The notes below the pieces were generated by a model. That model saw only the letters and a program-made list of their open reading frames with translations. It had not been told where the DNA came from and did no database searches. A stretch of 64,000 nt of DNA from Sarcocystis neurona (taxonomy: Eukaryota > Apicomplexa > Conoidasida > Eucoccidiorida > Sarcocystidae): contig KL647301.1 of the NCBI GenBank assembly GCA_000727475.1, positions 2,071,055 to 2,135,054 of the forward strand, in the 5' to 3' direction. The position numbers were made by a program, and so were the translations under genes. Positions 13,401 to 23,500 of the stretch are shown piece after piece (the first letter of the stretch is position 1; each line of letters opens with the position of its first letter).

Positions 13401-14981
13401 AGCTGTGACAATTCTTACGCAGCAGCAGATTTGTCCACTCCAGTGTCACCGATCACATGTGTATATATGTATATATAGCTATGTTTATATGTATACGTAG
13501 TCTATGTGTGTGTGCGGATGTACATGTACGTATATATCTATATGAATACGTACTCTGTGTGTTCGTGTATAAGGACGTATGCACGCAACTTCCTCTCCTC
13601 ATCTTCGTCCTCTCGGCTGCAAAGTGGAAGACTGTATGTTTGTGACTGAAATTGGCTGGGCCGTTGCTGCTGGTGTTCTTGCTCCCGCTGCTGCTGCTGC
13701 TGCTGCTCAGCCGTTAAGAGAACTGCTGCAGCAGCACCTGGAGGGGAAGGGAGGCCGCAGCTGCCTGGTGCCTCCTGACGGAAAGAGCGACACGCAGCAG
13801 GCAGCCTCAGCTTTTTCGGCTGGCGCCGCAGCAGCGGCAGCTGAGCAAGAGAGCGAGGAAGATCTGCGGATGGCAATCCAAGAAGCAGCAGATCTGGACC
13901 CTGCTGTTCGCATGTTGTTGCTGCAAGCGCTCAACATGAAGCTCAACGTCGAGTCGCCTCTTGCGTGGGTGACTGCTATACATGCGGAAAAGTATCTGCA
14001 GCTGTCGGGGCCCGCAGCAGCAGGTGCTGCAGCATTAGACGCAGAACACGGCAGGAAGGCAAGTCAGGACGCAGCAGGAGGCACAGCGCTAACCGTCGGA
14101 GCCGCTCCACTTGACGGAGCAGCAGCAACAGCAGGTGGAGAAGGAGCAACGTCGCGAGGAGCAGCCGCGAAGACAGGCACAACAACAGCGGCGGCAACAG
14201 CGGCAAAAACAACGGCAGCAACAGCGGCAAAAACAGCGGCAGCAGCAGACGGGGTGCCTTTCCTTCGTTCCCGAAGAAGAATGTCGAGCTATCCACTGTG
14301 GAATATGTTCCTGCTGCATGCACGTGTAAATCTGGAAACTGCGCCACCTCCTGAAGAGGTGCCTGGAGCCGATGCAGTGACGACGCAGCAGCAGCAGCGG
14401 CGGCCACAGTTGCGACAACACAGCAGCAGCACCTTCAGCTCCCAGAAAGGGGAGCAGCTGTCTGTGTCGGGCAAGCGGGTAAGAAAGAAACCACCGACGC
14501 AGAGAAGCAACTCGAGCAAGCAGCAGGAGCACGACAACCCAGGGGCAAAGAAAAGAAGCAGCAGCAGCAGTGGAACGAGGAACAGCTGGAACGGAAGCGC
14601 GGCTGCACGCTGCACATGGCAGAGGAACAGCAGAAACAACTGCAGCAGTTGAAGAAGCAGGAGGGACAGGGAAAGACTGTCCCGCCGCAGCACGCAGAAG
14701 AGACAGCAGAAGCAGCCTCAGAAACCCGACGATATGTCAGAAGAGCAGCAGGCGAGCGAGAGAATTCACTGTCTGCAACAGAAAAGACGGACACGCAAAT
14801 ATTGCACGGCAGTTGCTGCGAGGAGGAGAACAGCAGCAGCGTGCAGCAACGGCGTGAGGCAGCGACAGCAGCAGCAGCAGCAAATAGCAGCTCTACGGGA
14901 ACAGCAGGCACGGCGGCTGCGGGAGTGCCACACGGTGAAGTCCTCGAGCACCAACACGCAGACCATCGCGCTTCTGAGTGA
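1223..14981 (+). CDS. Large multi-exon gene, unknown function, Gln/Ala-rich
   Basis: I do not recognise this protein. Proposed exons: 1223-1422, 2383-2482, 2569-2653, 2782-3080, about 3230 (or 3513)-3769, 4105-4720, 5449-6283, 7638-8401, 10372-11289, 12086-12198 and 13711 to about 14981. From 4105 to 13711 every junction keeps phase and uses GT..AG borders (donors gtgagc, gtacgt, gtaggt, gtacgt, gtacgt). The product would exceed 1,500 residues. Repeat-rich Gln/Ala/Ser tracts alternate with normal-complexity blocks, for example around 6121-6283, 8220-8401, 10840-11289 and 13860-14010. No signal peptide, membrane segment or catalytic motif is evident. Weak points are the first five exons, where one junction phase is unresolved, and the last exon, where the best frame changes near 14250-14400. 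The start at 1223 is the first ATG of a non-repetitive open exon ending in a gtaaac donor. Confidence 0.55.
2383..2653 (+). CDS. Proposed exons 2 and 3 (2383-2482, 2569-2653)
   Basis: Repeat orientation flips from CTG to CAG near 2390. The first piece reads as a Gln-rich run and then [11 protein letters not shown] before a gtaccc donor. The second reads [11 protein letters not shown], then [11 protein letters not shown], and ends at a gtaaca donor at 2654. The 86-base intron between them is short with a modest acceptor, so the borders are tentative, but phases fit on both sides. Confidence 0.3.
2782..3080 (+). CDS. Proposed exon 4
   Basis: An Ala/Glu-rich frame runs through [17 protein letters not shown] to HCDDIVDC, then meets a gtgtga donor. 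The acceptor is ctgctgcag at 2781. It enters with two bases and leaves in phase 0. Two other frames are open over part of it, as is usual in triplet repeat, but this one has the most balanced composition. Confidence 0.4.
3230..3769 (+). CDS. Proposed exon 5 (5' border uncertain, 3230 or about 3513)
   Basis: The 3' half is convincing: [20 protein letters not shown], then an Ala/Ser-rich stretch ending in LAAASLSQ at a strong donor (cag|gtatgt, 3770). It joins in phase to the next exon. The 5' half, 3230-3510, is CTG-type repeat read as Ala/Ser and may be intron. The phase-0 acceptor at 3229 fits the preceding exon; the better-looking acceptor near 3512 does not. Confidence 0.4.
4105..4720 (+). 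CDS. Exon 6: Gln-rich coiled-coil-like region
   Basis: The acceptor ttgctgcag ends at 4104 and the donor gtgagc starts at 4721. The frame reads [19 protein letters not shown], continues as a long Gln/Arg-rich helix-forming tract, and closes with [20 protein letters not shown]. The final block is ordinary sequence and argues for this frame over the two other open ones. It leaves one base (G). An internal ATG at 4129 could be an alternative start if the upstream exons are wrong. Confidence 0.65.
5449..6283 (+). CDS. Exon 7
   Basis: It enters with two bases (acceptor tctcctag) and leaves two bases at a gtacgt donor, both matching their neighbours; an alternative acceptor in the same phase lies 12 bases upstream. 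The frame includes [11 protein letters not shown], a poly-Ala run, [20 protein letters not shown] and, at the end, [20 protein letters not shown] followed by a charged helix. The last 150 bases are non-repetitive. No family is recognised. Confidence 0.65.
7395..7545. repeat. CTAT/CTGT tetranucleotide microsatellite
   Basis: About 150 bases of degenerate tetranucleotide repeat (ctat, ctgt, ctct) in the intron before exon 8 of the unknown gene. The pyrimidine-rich plus strand lies 90 bases before the acceptor. Confidence 0.85.
7638..8401 (+). CDS. Exon 8
   Basis: The acceptor gccgcag ends at 7637 and the donor gtaggt starts at 8402; phases match on both sides. It starts [16 protein letters not shown], passes through Gln-rich repeat, and ends with the best conserved-looking block of the gene: [20 protein letters not shown], then [20 protein letters not shown]. 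The block contains Lys-rich and hydrophobic segments but no motif I can name. Confidence 0.65.
9360..10130. repeat. AT-rich intron island with (TA)n runs
   Basis: The longest low-GC stretch on the left side of the window, inside the intron between exons 8 and 9 of the unknown gene. It is made of TATA, ACATA and TGTATA microsatellite without CAG repeat. No coding sequence is visible. Confidence 0.8.
10372..11289 (+). CDS. Exon 9
   Basis: The acceptor is a run of seven T then gcag (ending 10371) and the donor is gtacgt at 11290. It enters with two bases and leaves one. After an Ala/Ser/Thr-rich N-terminal half it reads [20 protein letters not shown], then [20 protein letters not shown], a Gln-rich helix, and [20 protein letters not shown]. 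The non-repetitive blocks are strong evidence for coding on the plus strand. Confidence 0.7.
12086..12198 (+). CDS. Exon 10
   Basis: A short exon between a CTG-rich intron ending tgctgctgtag and a gtacgt donor. It reads [20 protein letters not shown] then [17 protein letters not shown] with no repeat at all. Its entry phase completes the single base left by the previous exon, and it leaves in phase 0. Confidence 0.65.
12320..13340. repeat. (TA)n/(CATA)n microsatellite clusters around a non-repeat island
   Basis: Microsatellite at about 12340-12600 and 13030-13330 in the intron before exon 11. Between them lies 12600-13030, GC-richer and non-repetitive, in which I found no convincing exon. 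Confidence 0.7.
13711..14981 (+). CDS. Exon 11 and 3' end (frame change inside, end uncertain)
   Basis: The acceptor tgctgctcag ends at 13710, phase 0. The first part reads [15 protein letters not shown], then [22 protein letters not shown] acidic sequence and [20 protein letters not shown], clearly coding. Beyond about 14250 the best composition moves to another frame ([19 protein letters not shown], then [15 protein letters not shown]) that stays open to a TGA at 14979-14981. A small intron or a sequence indel between about 14250 and 14400 would explain this. The original frame ends at 14652 and a third at 15081, so the stop is not certain. Confidence 0.5.
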
Positions 14982-15323
14982 AATTGGCAGCAGCAGAGGT
15001 TTCTGGCAGAATGCCCAGCACGTCGAGCCGGTCATATCACTAGAAAGAGAGAAACAAAATAAAGACGCAGACAATGCTTGAACTGCAGGAGGAGCCCACG
15101 TCGACAACACACGTGCAGCTGCTCTTCTCTGTGTGACACATATACGCCTACACGTATCCTGTCTATACCTGTGTCTATCTTTGTGCCCCTCTACCTATAC
15201 AAATATAGGCTTGTAAGTATATACACCTAATTATCTCTCCCTCTCTTGTTCTCCACTGTGTATCTCTGTGCCTCTTCCTCTATCTATCTACCTTTATATG
15301 CACGTGTATAAGTGCAAGTGTGT
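14982..15323. other. Intergenic stretch
   Basis: Short non-coding spacer between two plus-strand genes, with CTAT-type microsatellite near 15170-15300. One open frame in its left part reads to a TGA at 15081 and could be the true end of the upstream gene. Confidence 0.45.
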
Positions 15324-16877
15324 ATGCCTGTTTGTGAGAGATGTGGCCCTGCGGCGGCAACCAAGGGAGAGAGCGCAGAGAAGAACGCTGTGAACGGCTG
15401 CCCTTACCGGGGAGCCACGCGTGACTCTGCACTGGCATGTCTCCCGCGCACAGCGTCCGACAATTTTCCCTTCCTGCAGGTGTCTACATCTGTTGGTCTC
15501 CCGCGCTCTCTATGTCTCTCTGCATATGTCTACGGGAAACGTAGATAGCATATACTTGCACAGGCGTGTATACTTTAGCGTCACGCCCACCGCCTAGGAC
15601 CGGCACAAAGACGAAAGAAAAGAAGAATCTGCAGGCAGCCACATTTTTTACACCCGGCCTCTCCGGACGTCTGTATAGCTGCAGCCAGACGCAAGCGGAT
15701 TTGCAGGAGCGCGCGCGTGTTCGTGTGTGACAATTGCTCAGCCTTGAGGTCAAGAGAGTGTAGCGCATCTGCTTAGCGCTCTGGGCTGCTGCTGGTGCTG
15801 CTGCTCCTGTTGCCCTACGTGTGTGTGTCTGCTGGTTTTCTGAGCTGCTGCTGCTTGAAGTTGATCACGCGCTTGAAAGTGGATGCTCAGCGCGGATGTA
15901 GGAGAATCTTCTTCTCCTCTGCTGCTGCTCACGCCATCTACTCCCCGATATTGCAAGGCAGTGCAACAGTGCGTTCTGTGCCGGGAGGCTGCTGATGCTG
16001 CTGCGTTCGCTGCTGATGCTGCTGCGTTCGCTGCTGGTGCTGCTGCTGGTATTGGTTTTGAAGCCCGGCTAAGTCGTACTCACGCTGCAGCTACGCTGCT
16101 CTTCTCATGCCTCCCTGTTGCTCCCTCTGCGCTCCGGCGGTGTTGGCCTGCTGTGGGTGTGCGTTCCTCCTGCTGTTTTTGTTTTGATGTTGCTGCTTCT
16201 TTTGTCGCTGTCCGGGCGTTGCTTTCCTGCGGTTGCTCTTGGTGCTGCGCTACTGTTGCTATCCTGTCGCTGCTTTTGCTGCATGACTGCTGGTGACGTG
16301 CGGCTGTCTGATGCTGCTGCTGCTGCTTGTGCGTCTGATGCTGCGCCTGCTACTGCTGATGTCGCGCGGCTGCTGCTGCTGCCGTGTTGTGGTGCTGTGC
16401 TGCTGCTGTTGCATCAGATTGTTGATCCCCTAGAAGCTTTGTTGGAGCAGCTGCCGGAAGGAGCGTCAGATACGCTGCAAGACAGCACGCCCGCCGCTGT
16501 CAGTACGCAAGCGCTGCGGCGCATGCAGCGAGAGATCGTTCAAGCAGTACGCGGCCAGCAGCAGCAGCAGCACCGCGAGCAGATGCTGGATGACTTTGTT
16601 AACTTGAGAGACCTCCACTCTCCCGAAGAAATTCCTGAGCTCGAGTTGCTTGCAGGGGGGAAAGCTGCAAACCAGTTATGCGAGGTCTTCCTGCCGCTGG
16701 TACAGCCAAGCAACGAAGCAGCTGCAACCAACCAAGCTGCACGAGCAGGTGCGTAGGGCGGCAGCAGTAGCAGATGCTGCAGCGGCTGAGAGTGCCGCGG
16801 CAACGGCAGCAGGAATGCAGCAGCGCACACTCAGCAGCAAAGCATGTTGCGCTCTTGTGAAAGTGCTCCTTCGTTAG
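15324..16877 (+). CDS. Small two-exon gene, unknown function
   Basis: Exon 1 (15324-15479) starts at ATG with MPVCERCGPAAATKGES and runs 52 codons to a cag|gtgtct donor in phase 0. The intron (15480-16417) holds CTG-type repeat and ends gttgcatcag. Exon 2 starts in phase 0: IVDPLEALLEQLPEGASDTL, then ALRRMQREIVQAVRG, a short Gln run, and MLDDFVNLRDLHSPEEIPEL, clearly coding and acidic. Past about 16745 the frame ends in TAG. A neighbouring frame continues [16 protein letters not shown] to VKVLLR and stops at 16877, so either a donor at 16749 (gtgcgt) is used or the assembly has an indel near the aacc repeat. It could instead be further exons of the upstream gene. Confidence 0.45.
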
Positions 16878-17442
16878 AGTGAGACACGTGAGAGCAGCAA
16901 GGCAGCAGCAGCACTGCAGCGCAACAGGCGGGGGCCACAGCGTAGTCTCTGCCCCACGGACAGGAAGAGGGCAGTTTTGCAGCAGCACGGCAGCACCAGC
17001 AGCAAGTGCAGCGGCGCAGAGCAGCAACAACAGCAGCGACATCTGCAGGCGAAGTGCTGTGCCGCCGCACAGCACAAACGGCAGCCCGTACATGTGTGTA
17101 CACACACCTGCACTAGAAGGACATGTGTGTCTCTGCTGTGATACACACGCTAAGTCGTACGTACCTATTGTATGCAACAGCAGCTGCAGCGCCTCGCTGC
17201 TGCAGAAAGGGCAGTGTAGCGTGTATGTGGAAGCTTCGGGCATGCGTAACAGCAGCGCGAGCAGCGGGAGAGGCTACGCCGCACGCGTGCGTCCCAAGCC
17301 GAGGGGCAACGCAGCATCAAATCAACAACAGCAGGCAGACGCGCGGAAACAGCAGCAGCACAGTGAGAGCAGCCGCAGACGGCTGAAAAGAGACAGCATC
17401 ACCAGCAGCAATCCTGGGAAGAGCTGTGCGCAGACGGAGTAA
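16878..17442 (+). other. CAG-type open region, possible 3' exon or UTR
   Basis: CAG-type repeat continues on the plus strand. One frame is open from 16879 to a TAA at 17440-17442 and includes GRGYAARVRPKPRGNAA and SSRRRLKRDSITSSN, a Ser/Arg-rich tail. A second frame is open to 17386. It may be the last exon of the small gene upstream, but no junction is convincing. Confidence 0.25.
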
Positions 17443-19244
17443 CGCGTTGTGCGCCTTCTCCCAGTGGGTGCTCTGCCAGTCCAGTCCCGCCCTTACATAT
17501 ATCTATGTACGCACAATAGACGCGCGAATGTTACACATTGTGTACATCCGTTTTAACAAGTATATATACTCATACGCACACACACGCCTATCTTTACTTG
17601 CATGTGTGACGTGAGGTAATTATATGTATATATATATACACACACATACACATGCACACGACACATTTCTTTACTTGGGCGTGTGACTCCACGTGGTTTC
17701 GTAGGGAAAGAAATTATATTTGTAGCCCCTCAACGTTACAGGGTTCTGCTGTTGCTACAAAGGAGCTCAGGTTGCGAAGTGAAAAATCTGTGTGCGCCTG
17801 CTGGTGTGGTGTGCGCCGCTGCTGCGGCCTGCTCCGCCGGAGGGCCTCTTGTGTGTACGGTGTAGTTGGGTGCCCTACTGCTGCTGTTGCTGCGTGAGGC
17901 GCGCGGATGCACGTGCTTCTCAGACAGTGTGTGTGCCGCTGCTGTCTTTGTACGACGTCGCCCAGCTGCCTGCGTGCAGGCGGTAGAACTGCTGCACGCG
18001 CCGCATCTCTCCCGCTTCGCGGTGCACGGGCGCTCTTAATTTGACACAGTCGCGTGATTCGCTACTCTGTTGGTAAAGCGAGGCTCCACGGGCTGCAGAG
18101 AAATTCACATATATATATATATACACGTAACAATTTGTAAGCGTGCACACGTGTAAGTGTACAGTGCTAGAAACATTCACGGGGACGCACCTAGCTTGCG
18201 CACCCGTGTGCAGGGTGTCCGACGCTGACACCACTAGGTAAACATACGCATGTATACGCATACGTAATTTCATACAGTCACGTAGTATTACGGACGTCGT
18301 CTTCGAAAAGGAGCCCACGCATCTTGTGCGGCGGCCACCAACGTAATCGCGATCGCACTGCGATTGACATGCCACGTCTGGTGTACGTACAACTGGGCAA
18401 GCAAACAACGCTGGAAATCTTCATCCTGGAGATGGGGAAATTCCCGAAGTTGAAAGTCACGCTTACACCTGTGAACGCTTACGCAAAACAACGGTGCATA
18501 CCTGGTGGAGGAGTGTAAAAGAGAAAGGTCTTGAGTCACGAGGTACATATATGAAAATTTGCAGGAATGCCACAGCTACACTGAGTAAGAGGTGTGTGTG
18601 ACGGAGGCACTGGCGTTGTTGCTGGTGGTGTTGTGGTGGGCCTTTCAGACGAATGGTTCACCTTCAGCACAGCAGCCACTGTATGGCTGTGTTCCAGTTG
18701 AGCGCGAGTCATAGCGCCACTGCTGAAATCAAATGTATACATTTTCACATAAATAAATAGACAATTATAGAACGATGCAAACATATATATATATCTATAT
18801 CTATATCTGTCTACATATATGTATATATATATAGTAAATCTTGCGCTTATGTATGCACGCATGTGCACATATATTTTTGCGTACGTACGTACGTATGGAT
18901 AAGATTATGTGGCACTTTCTGCTGTGCTGGGGTTGCTGCGGCCGCACGAGCAGCGCACAAGACAGAGAACCGCCCTACGGATAACGACAGCACATGCCGG
19001 CTACCCGCGAATAAATACTTGTACTTTGGGGTTCAGGGGAATTCGCTCATTTCGCCCCTGTTGCTGTTGCTCTTTTGCATCGCTGCGCGGCCCGCTGCTG
19101 GATCGTACAAAGCTGTTTCGCTGTCGGACTTAGACAGGTGCGGCCACGCATAAGCAAATGGACAAACGTAAACATATATTACATTATAAATATATGTATG
19201 TATATATATATATACATAAAGCAGAGGGTCCTGCTGGTTAAGCA
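17443..19244. other. Intergenic region between convergent genes
   Basis: About 1.8 kb with little repeat apart from (TA)n at 17620-17640, 18110-18125 and 18780-18835. It separates the 3' ends of the plus-strand genes from the stop codon of the minus-strand PI 3-kinase gene. It contains one small non-repetitive open frame, listed separately; no other gene is visible. Confidence 0.55.
18369..18518 (+). CDS. Small open frame, 49 codons, doubtful
   Basis: ATG to TAA, starting MPRLVYVQLGKQTTLEIFIL and continuing with a basic and hydrophobic stretch (EMGKFPKLKVTLTPVN). It has no triplet repeat and alternating hydrophobic residues like beta strands, unlike chance frames nearby. I see no splice partner and no family. 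It may be an exon relic or a chance frame. Confidence 0.2.
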   Translation: MPRLVYVQLGKQTTLEIFILEMGKFPKLKVTLTPVNAYAKQRCIPGGGV

Positions 19245-20563
19245 TCACTTCCAGTATACTGCCCACTGATGTAGCTTATCTACAACAGCAGGGAAAAGAG
19301 CTTTTGCGCTGCTGTTGATGACATTTACTAGGAAGCGCTCAGCGTCTTCGTCATTTAGATCCAGCCGCAGCTTCTCTTTCACTTTCTCAACTGCCACACA
19401 CATCACGCGTCCCCCTCCACCAGCTCCCCCTGCTGTCGTCGGCCTCTGCTGCTGCTGTTGCAGTTGCTGCTGCATCAAAAACTCTCTAGTGGGGGCTGCA
19501 GATGCGGCGCCTCCACCTAAACTGCCAGCCATCACAGCACCCGTCCTAGGCGCGGCAGGGCCTTCCAGCATACTGCTGCTGACGTCGCTCCTGCTCCCGC
19601 TCTCCGTCCTGCCGCTGCCGGTGACTCTGCCGCTGCTATCGACCTTGTTGCTGGGGATAGCAATTTTGCTGCTACTGCCACCATCTTTGCCCATTTCAGC
19701 AAGGAACGGGAAGTCGCCTCCGCTTCCTGCGGAGCGAGGTGGCACTGCATGCGCCGCGGCAGCCAAACCTGCTTTTCTCCCTCCTCCTGCTATGCCGCCG
19801 ACCACGCGTGCACTACCGCCTGCATCTTCAAAATCCCCCGCAGACGCAGGAAAACTTCCCCTACCTTTGCCTGGCGTGTCCGAGCCGCCTTCGGCGACAG
19901 CACTACTTCGGAAAATGTTGTTCTTTCTTTCGGCTTCCTGCTGCTGCGGCAGTAGAGCCACCGAATCACGTGCCCCTGCGGTTGTTTTGACCTTGGATGT
20001 ACTCCCATCCCCTCCTTTTATTCTTTCGTCTTCGTCTGCGTTCCCTGCCAGTACTGCGCCTTTCACAGCAGCAGAAGACGCAGATACAGCAGCAGCAGCA
20101 GTCCCAGGGCTAGCGCTACTGCTACTTCTGGAGGATGCAGCAGCAGTCCTGTGTCTCCTGGCAGCAGCAGGCTCGCTTCTCGTAGCAGCCGCCGCCGCCG
20201 CAGCATCAGCAGGATTTTCTGCAGGACGCGTAGGTGTAGGGCTTCTGCTGCTGGCAAAGAGCGCATGGTGCTGGAGCTGCTGGTGAGGCGGATGCTGCTG
20301 CAGCAGCAGCAGCGAGCCATCAGCAGCTGGCGCAGCAGGGGGAGGGGCAGCTGGAATAGATATAAGGTTCTTTTTCATATCCTTGACACCTGATTCTATC
20401 ATCAAGTCCAGCAACACGCAGAGCAGCCGTGCATGCACACGTAGAATTTTATACGCGTGGCAGCACTGGGAGACAAACAACGCGTAGCCGTCGCCATACA
20501 TGCCCCCCAGTACTTCCAGCATCTCCCTGCATATTTTCATCGGAGGAGGAAATGGCTTCGGAT
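19245..20563 (-). CDS. VPS34: VPS34 exon 9: C-lobe and C-terminal helix
   Basis: It starts [20 protein letters not shown], the class III activation-segment end, then [20 protein letters not shown] and [17 protein letters not shown]. An insert of roughly 270 residues (Ala/Ser/Gly/Arg-rich) follows. The domain resumes with [20 protein letters not shown] and ends [18 protein letters not shown] at TGA (19247-19245). The terminal amphipathic helix that Vps34 needs for activity at membranes is present. Confidence 0.93.
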
Positions 20564-23500
20564 CTACAGAAAAGGCAGCACAGAAAGGAACAACAAAGGC
20601 GGAAAGAGTACGCCCTTATAAATCGATCACAAAAGCTGCCTGTCTTCACACCTTGATAAACACGCACACACATGTGCACCCCTATATATATATATATATA
20701 TACGCATATGCAGTCATCGTTCTACGCGCGCTTGTATCTACCTTTTCCACTCTTTTTCTGTACTCTGCGTCTTTTCCTCTGTACGCATACATTTTTAGGC
20801 GTAATTGACCGGCGCACGGGAAAGAAACGAGCACAGGAGACCAAAGTCTACGGACGGCCTCCCGTAAGCGCGCCGTGCCTGCACGTTTGGACGTTAAATA
20901 AAGGCGACACAGCGAGATGGACGAGCGCAGTGAAATTTTAGTGACGAGAACGACAACAGACTACAAAGTGCATCTACATATACATTTTACGTGTGTGCAG
21001 AGCGCCGTACGCGCTACAAGTTCAGGACAGGAAAACGAAGAGAATGCAAGGAAGTTCTCTTCATCAATTGCAGAGGACGACGCCACTCGTCTCCTCCAAA
21101 TTGCAAATGAATCGCTGGGCAAAAAGGAAACGAGGAGACTGCTATCTTCAGAAACAAGGAGTGACGTAACATTCCGTAGCTGAGATGGGAGTGAAAACGA
21201 GAAACGATATCAACACGCAAAATTGGGGTGTACATACACATCCCAGCTGTGTACGTACACCGCGACCACCCTTTGTGTACGGCAAAGATGACAATTCATA
21301 CAAATCAAGCTGCGTAATGTCTTCAGGCACCAGCTGCAAATGTAGAGGCGCGGCCTCTGCACACCAGCGTCAGCTACACCTATCTGCCTATCTCCATACA
21401 TGCACGTAAAAAAGTATATATACACACTCCTGCGTGTGTACGAGACTCGACATACATCTTACCATATCTGTAGTGATACGTGCGTGTATCTGTCTATCTA
21501 TATTTATATATATATATATGCAGAAACCCACAAAGCAGAAGCCTATATACATATATATATAAGCATTCATCTACAGATATACGTACGTGCATCAATATAT
21601 CTATCTTTATATATGTATATATATACGTATATATGCAGAAAAGCACAAAGCGAAGGCCTGTACTGCACAAGGAAATGTTCACTGGCAACAAGGAAATTGC
21701 AGGCTTGCGAGCGACCGCCACATAGCAGCAGCAGAAGACGATAGTAGAACATGCAGCAGTCGCAGCAGGAGCAGCACCGAATCAGTAGCACAACGCGGAG
21801 ACAGCAGGCGGAGGAGAGGAAAAAGCAACAAAGGCAGCAGCAGCATCGACGAAGGTCTGGTAGCACCAGAGCCATCGCCCCACAATACGCGCAGCCCTTT
21901 CACAAACCTGCCGTGCAGCAGAGGACGTCGGCTGGCGCCACAGAAGTACAGAAGCAGCAGCAGACAGCCAGTTAACAGCAAGTCAAAGCCAAACAACAGG
22001 AGCGGCAAAGAAGCAGGCGCCGACTGGCAGCAGGGGCAAAAGGAAATCTGCAGCACTCGAGCCGGCAGCAGCTCCCGGAACAGCAATCACACACGCTTGG
22101 CAGCAGCAGCAGCAGAGTGACCAGCAGTGCCTCCTGCAGCGGAGCGACACCTACCGCACGCCCACAAGTAGTAGCTGCAGCAGATCGGCGAAGTACTAAG
22201 AAACCAGGAAGTCGCAGGCTGCGACAGCAACAGTATGCGGTGAAGGTATGATAGTTGCAGCCTTACCCCCACAACAGCAGCAGCACCGCAGCACGGCAGC
22301 AGCAGCGGCGAGACATCACACAGCACCAGCAGCATAAACGAGGCAACCAAGGAACATCAGCAGCAGCTCTTAGAGACAGCTGCAGTGGTAGCAGCAGCAG
22401 CAGCGAGGTGTGCGACCAGCAGCAGCAGCAACGACGTATGGTAGTAGCCGCAGCGCGAACTCCGAAGACGACGGGTCAGCAAGGTAATCGCGCCAGCCGC
22501 GTTCTGACCTTCCCCGAGGAAGAAGCCGAAGTCAATATGACAGAGACGGCCGTCTCGAAAAAGGAGAATATTATCTGTGTGGCGGTCGCCTATCCCGAGA
22601 AGAAATGTGATAAGACAGTAGCCAGCGCAGCTACGAATAAAGTTGTCGAGTACTGCAGGAGAAAATCCTGCAGCAACAAAAGAGCAGAATACGAAACACG
22701 AGAGATGAGAAAGGTGGGTGCACACGTGAACCAGAAAAAACTGCTGGAGCAGGCACAGATCACCAACCACGCACGCCGAGTATGTTGCTGCAGCAGCAGC
22801 AGCATCGGCAGCAGCAGCAGCAACACCGCAGCACCAGCACAGAAGCAGCAGCAGCACAGGAGCAACAGCAGCACAGAAGAAGCAGCAGCACAAAGGCAGC
22901 AGCAGCACAGGTGTAGCGGCAGCAGCTGCGCAGCAGCAGAAGCACCGCAACAGCAGCAGCACAGCAGTAGAAGCACCGCAACAGCCGCAGCACAGCAGCA
23001 GAAGCACCGCAACAGCAGCAGCGCTGCAACAGCAGCAGCAGCACTATAGCAGCAGCACCGCAGCAGCAGCAGTGGAGTTCTTCAGCACTCGCACGGCAGC
23101 AGCAACACTGGACTAGCAGCACCAGCAACACTACATATGATTTAGCAGCCCTCAGGAAGCGGCGACAGAAGCACCGGAGGAGTAGCGTCGAACCCTCATC
23201 AAGTGTGAGGACTCTGAACTTCGCAGCAGGAGTGGCAGGGCAGGCACCACGGCAGAGCCGACCACGCAGCACGGCAGCAGGAGCCGCTTTCTCGACAGCA
23301 GACTGCACTGCGGCAGCAGCAGCATGCCGACAGCGACCTCTACAAGATGCAGCTCAAGCATACTAGCGCGCGTATATCCACACGAAGGCGGCCACCAGCA
23401 GTAGCATCAGATCTAGGTGCAACAACAGCGCAGGCGGCAACAGCTTGTAAAGACTAGTACGCCTGCAAGCAGCCAGCATTAGCCGCACAGTCGGATGCTG

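Noticed and set aside
15700..15800. Possible tRNA A-box-like stretch
   Set aside because: No matching acceptor stem, anticodon arm or B box in the following 80 bases.
22255..23049. Plus-strand open frame of 264 codons opposite kinase exon 8
   Set aside because: The minus strand carries the catalytic and metal-binding motifs of Vps34 over the same bases; the plus frame is a shadow plus CAG repeat.
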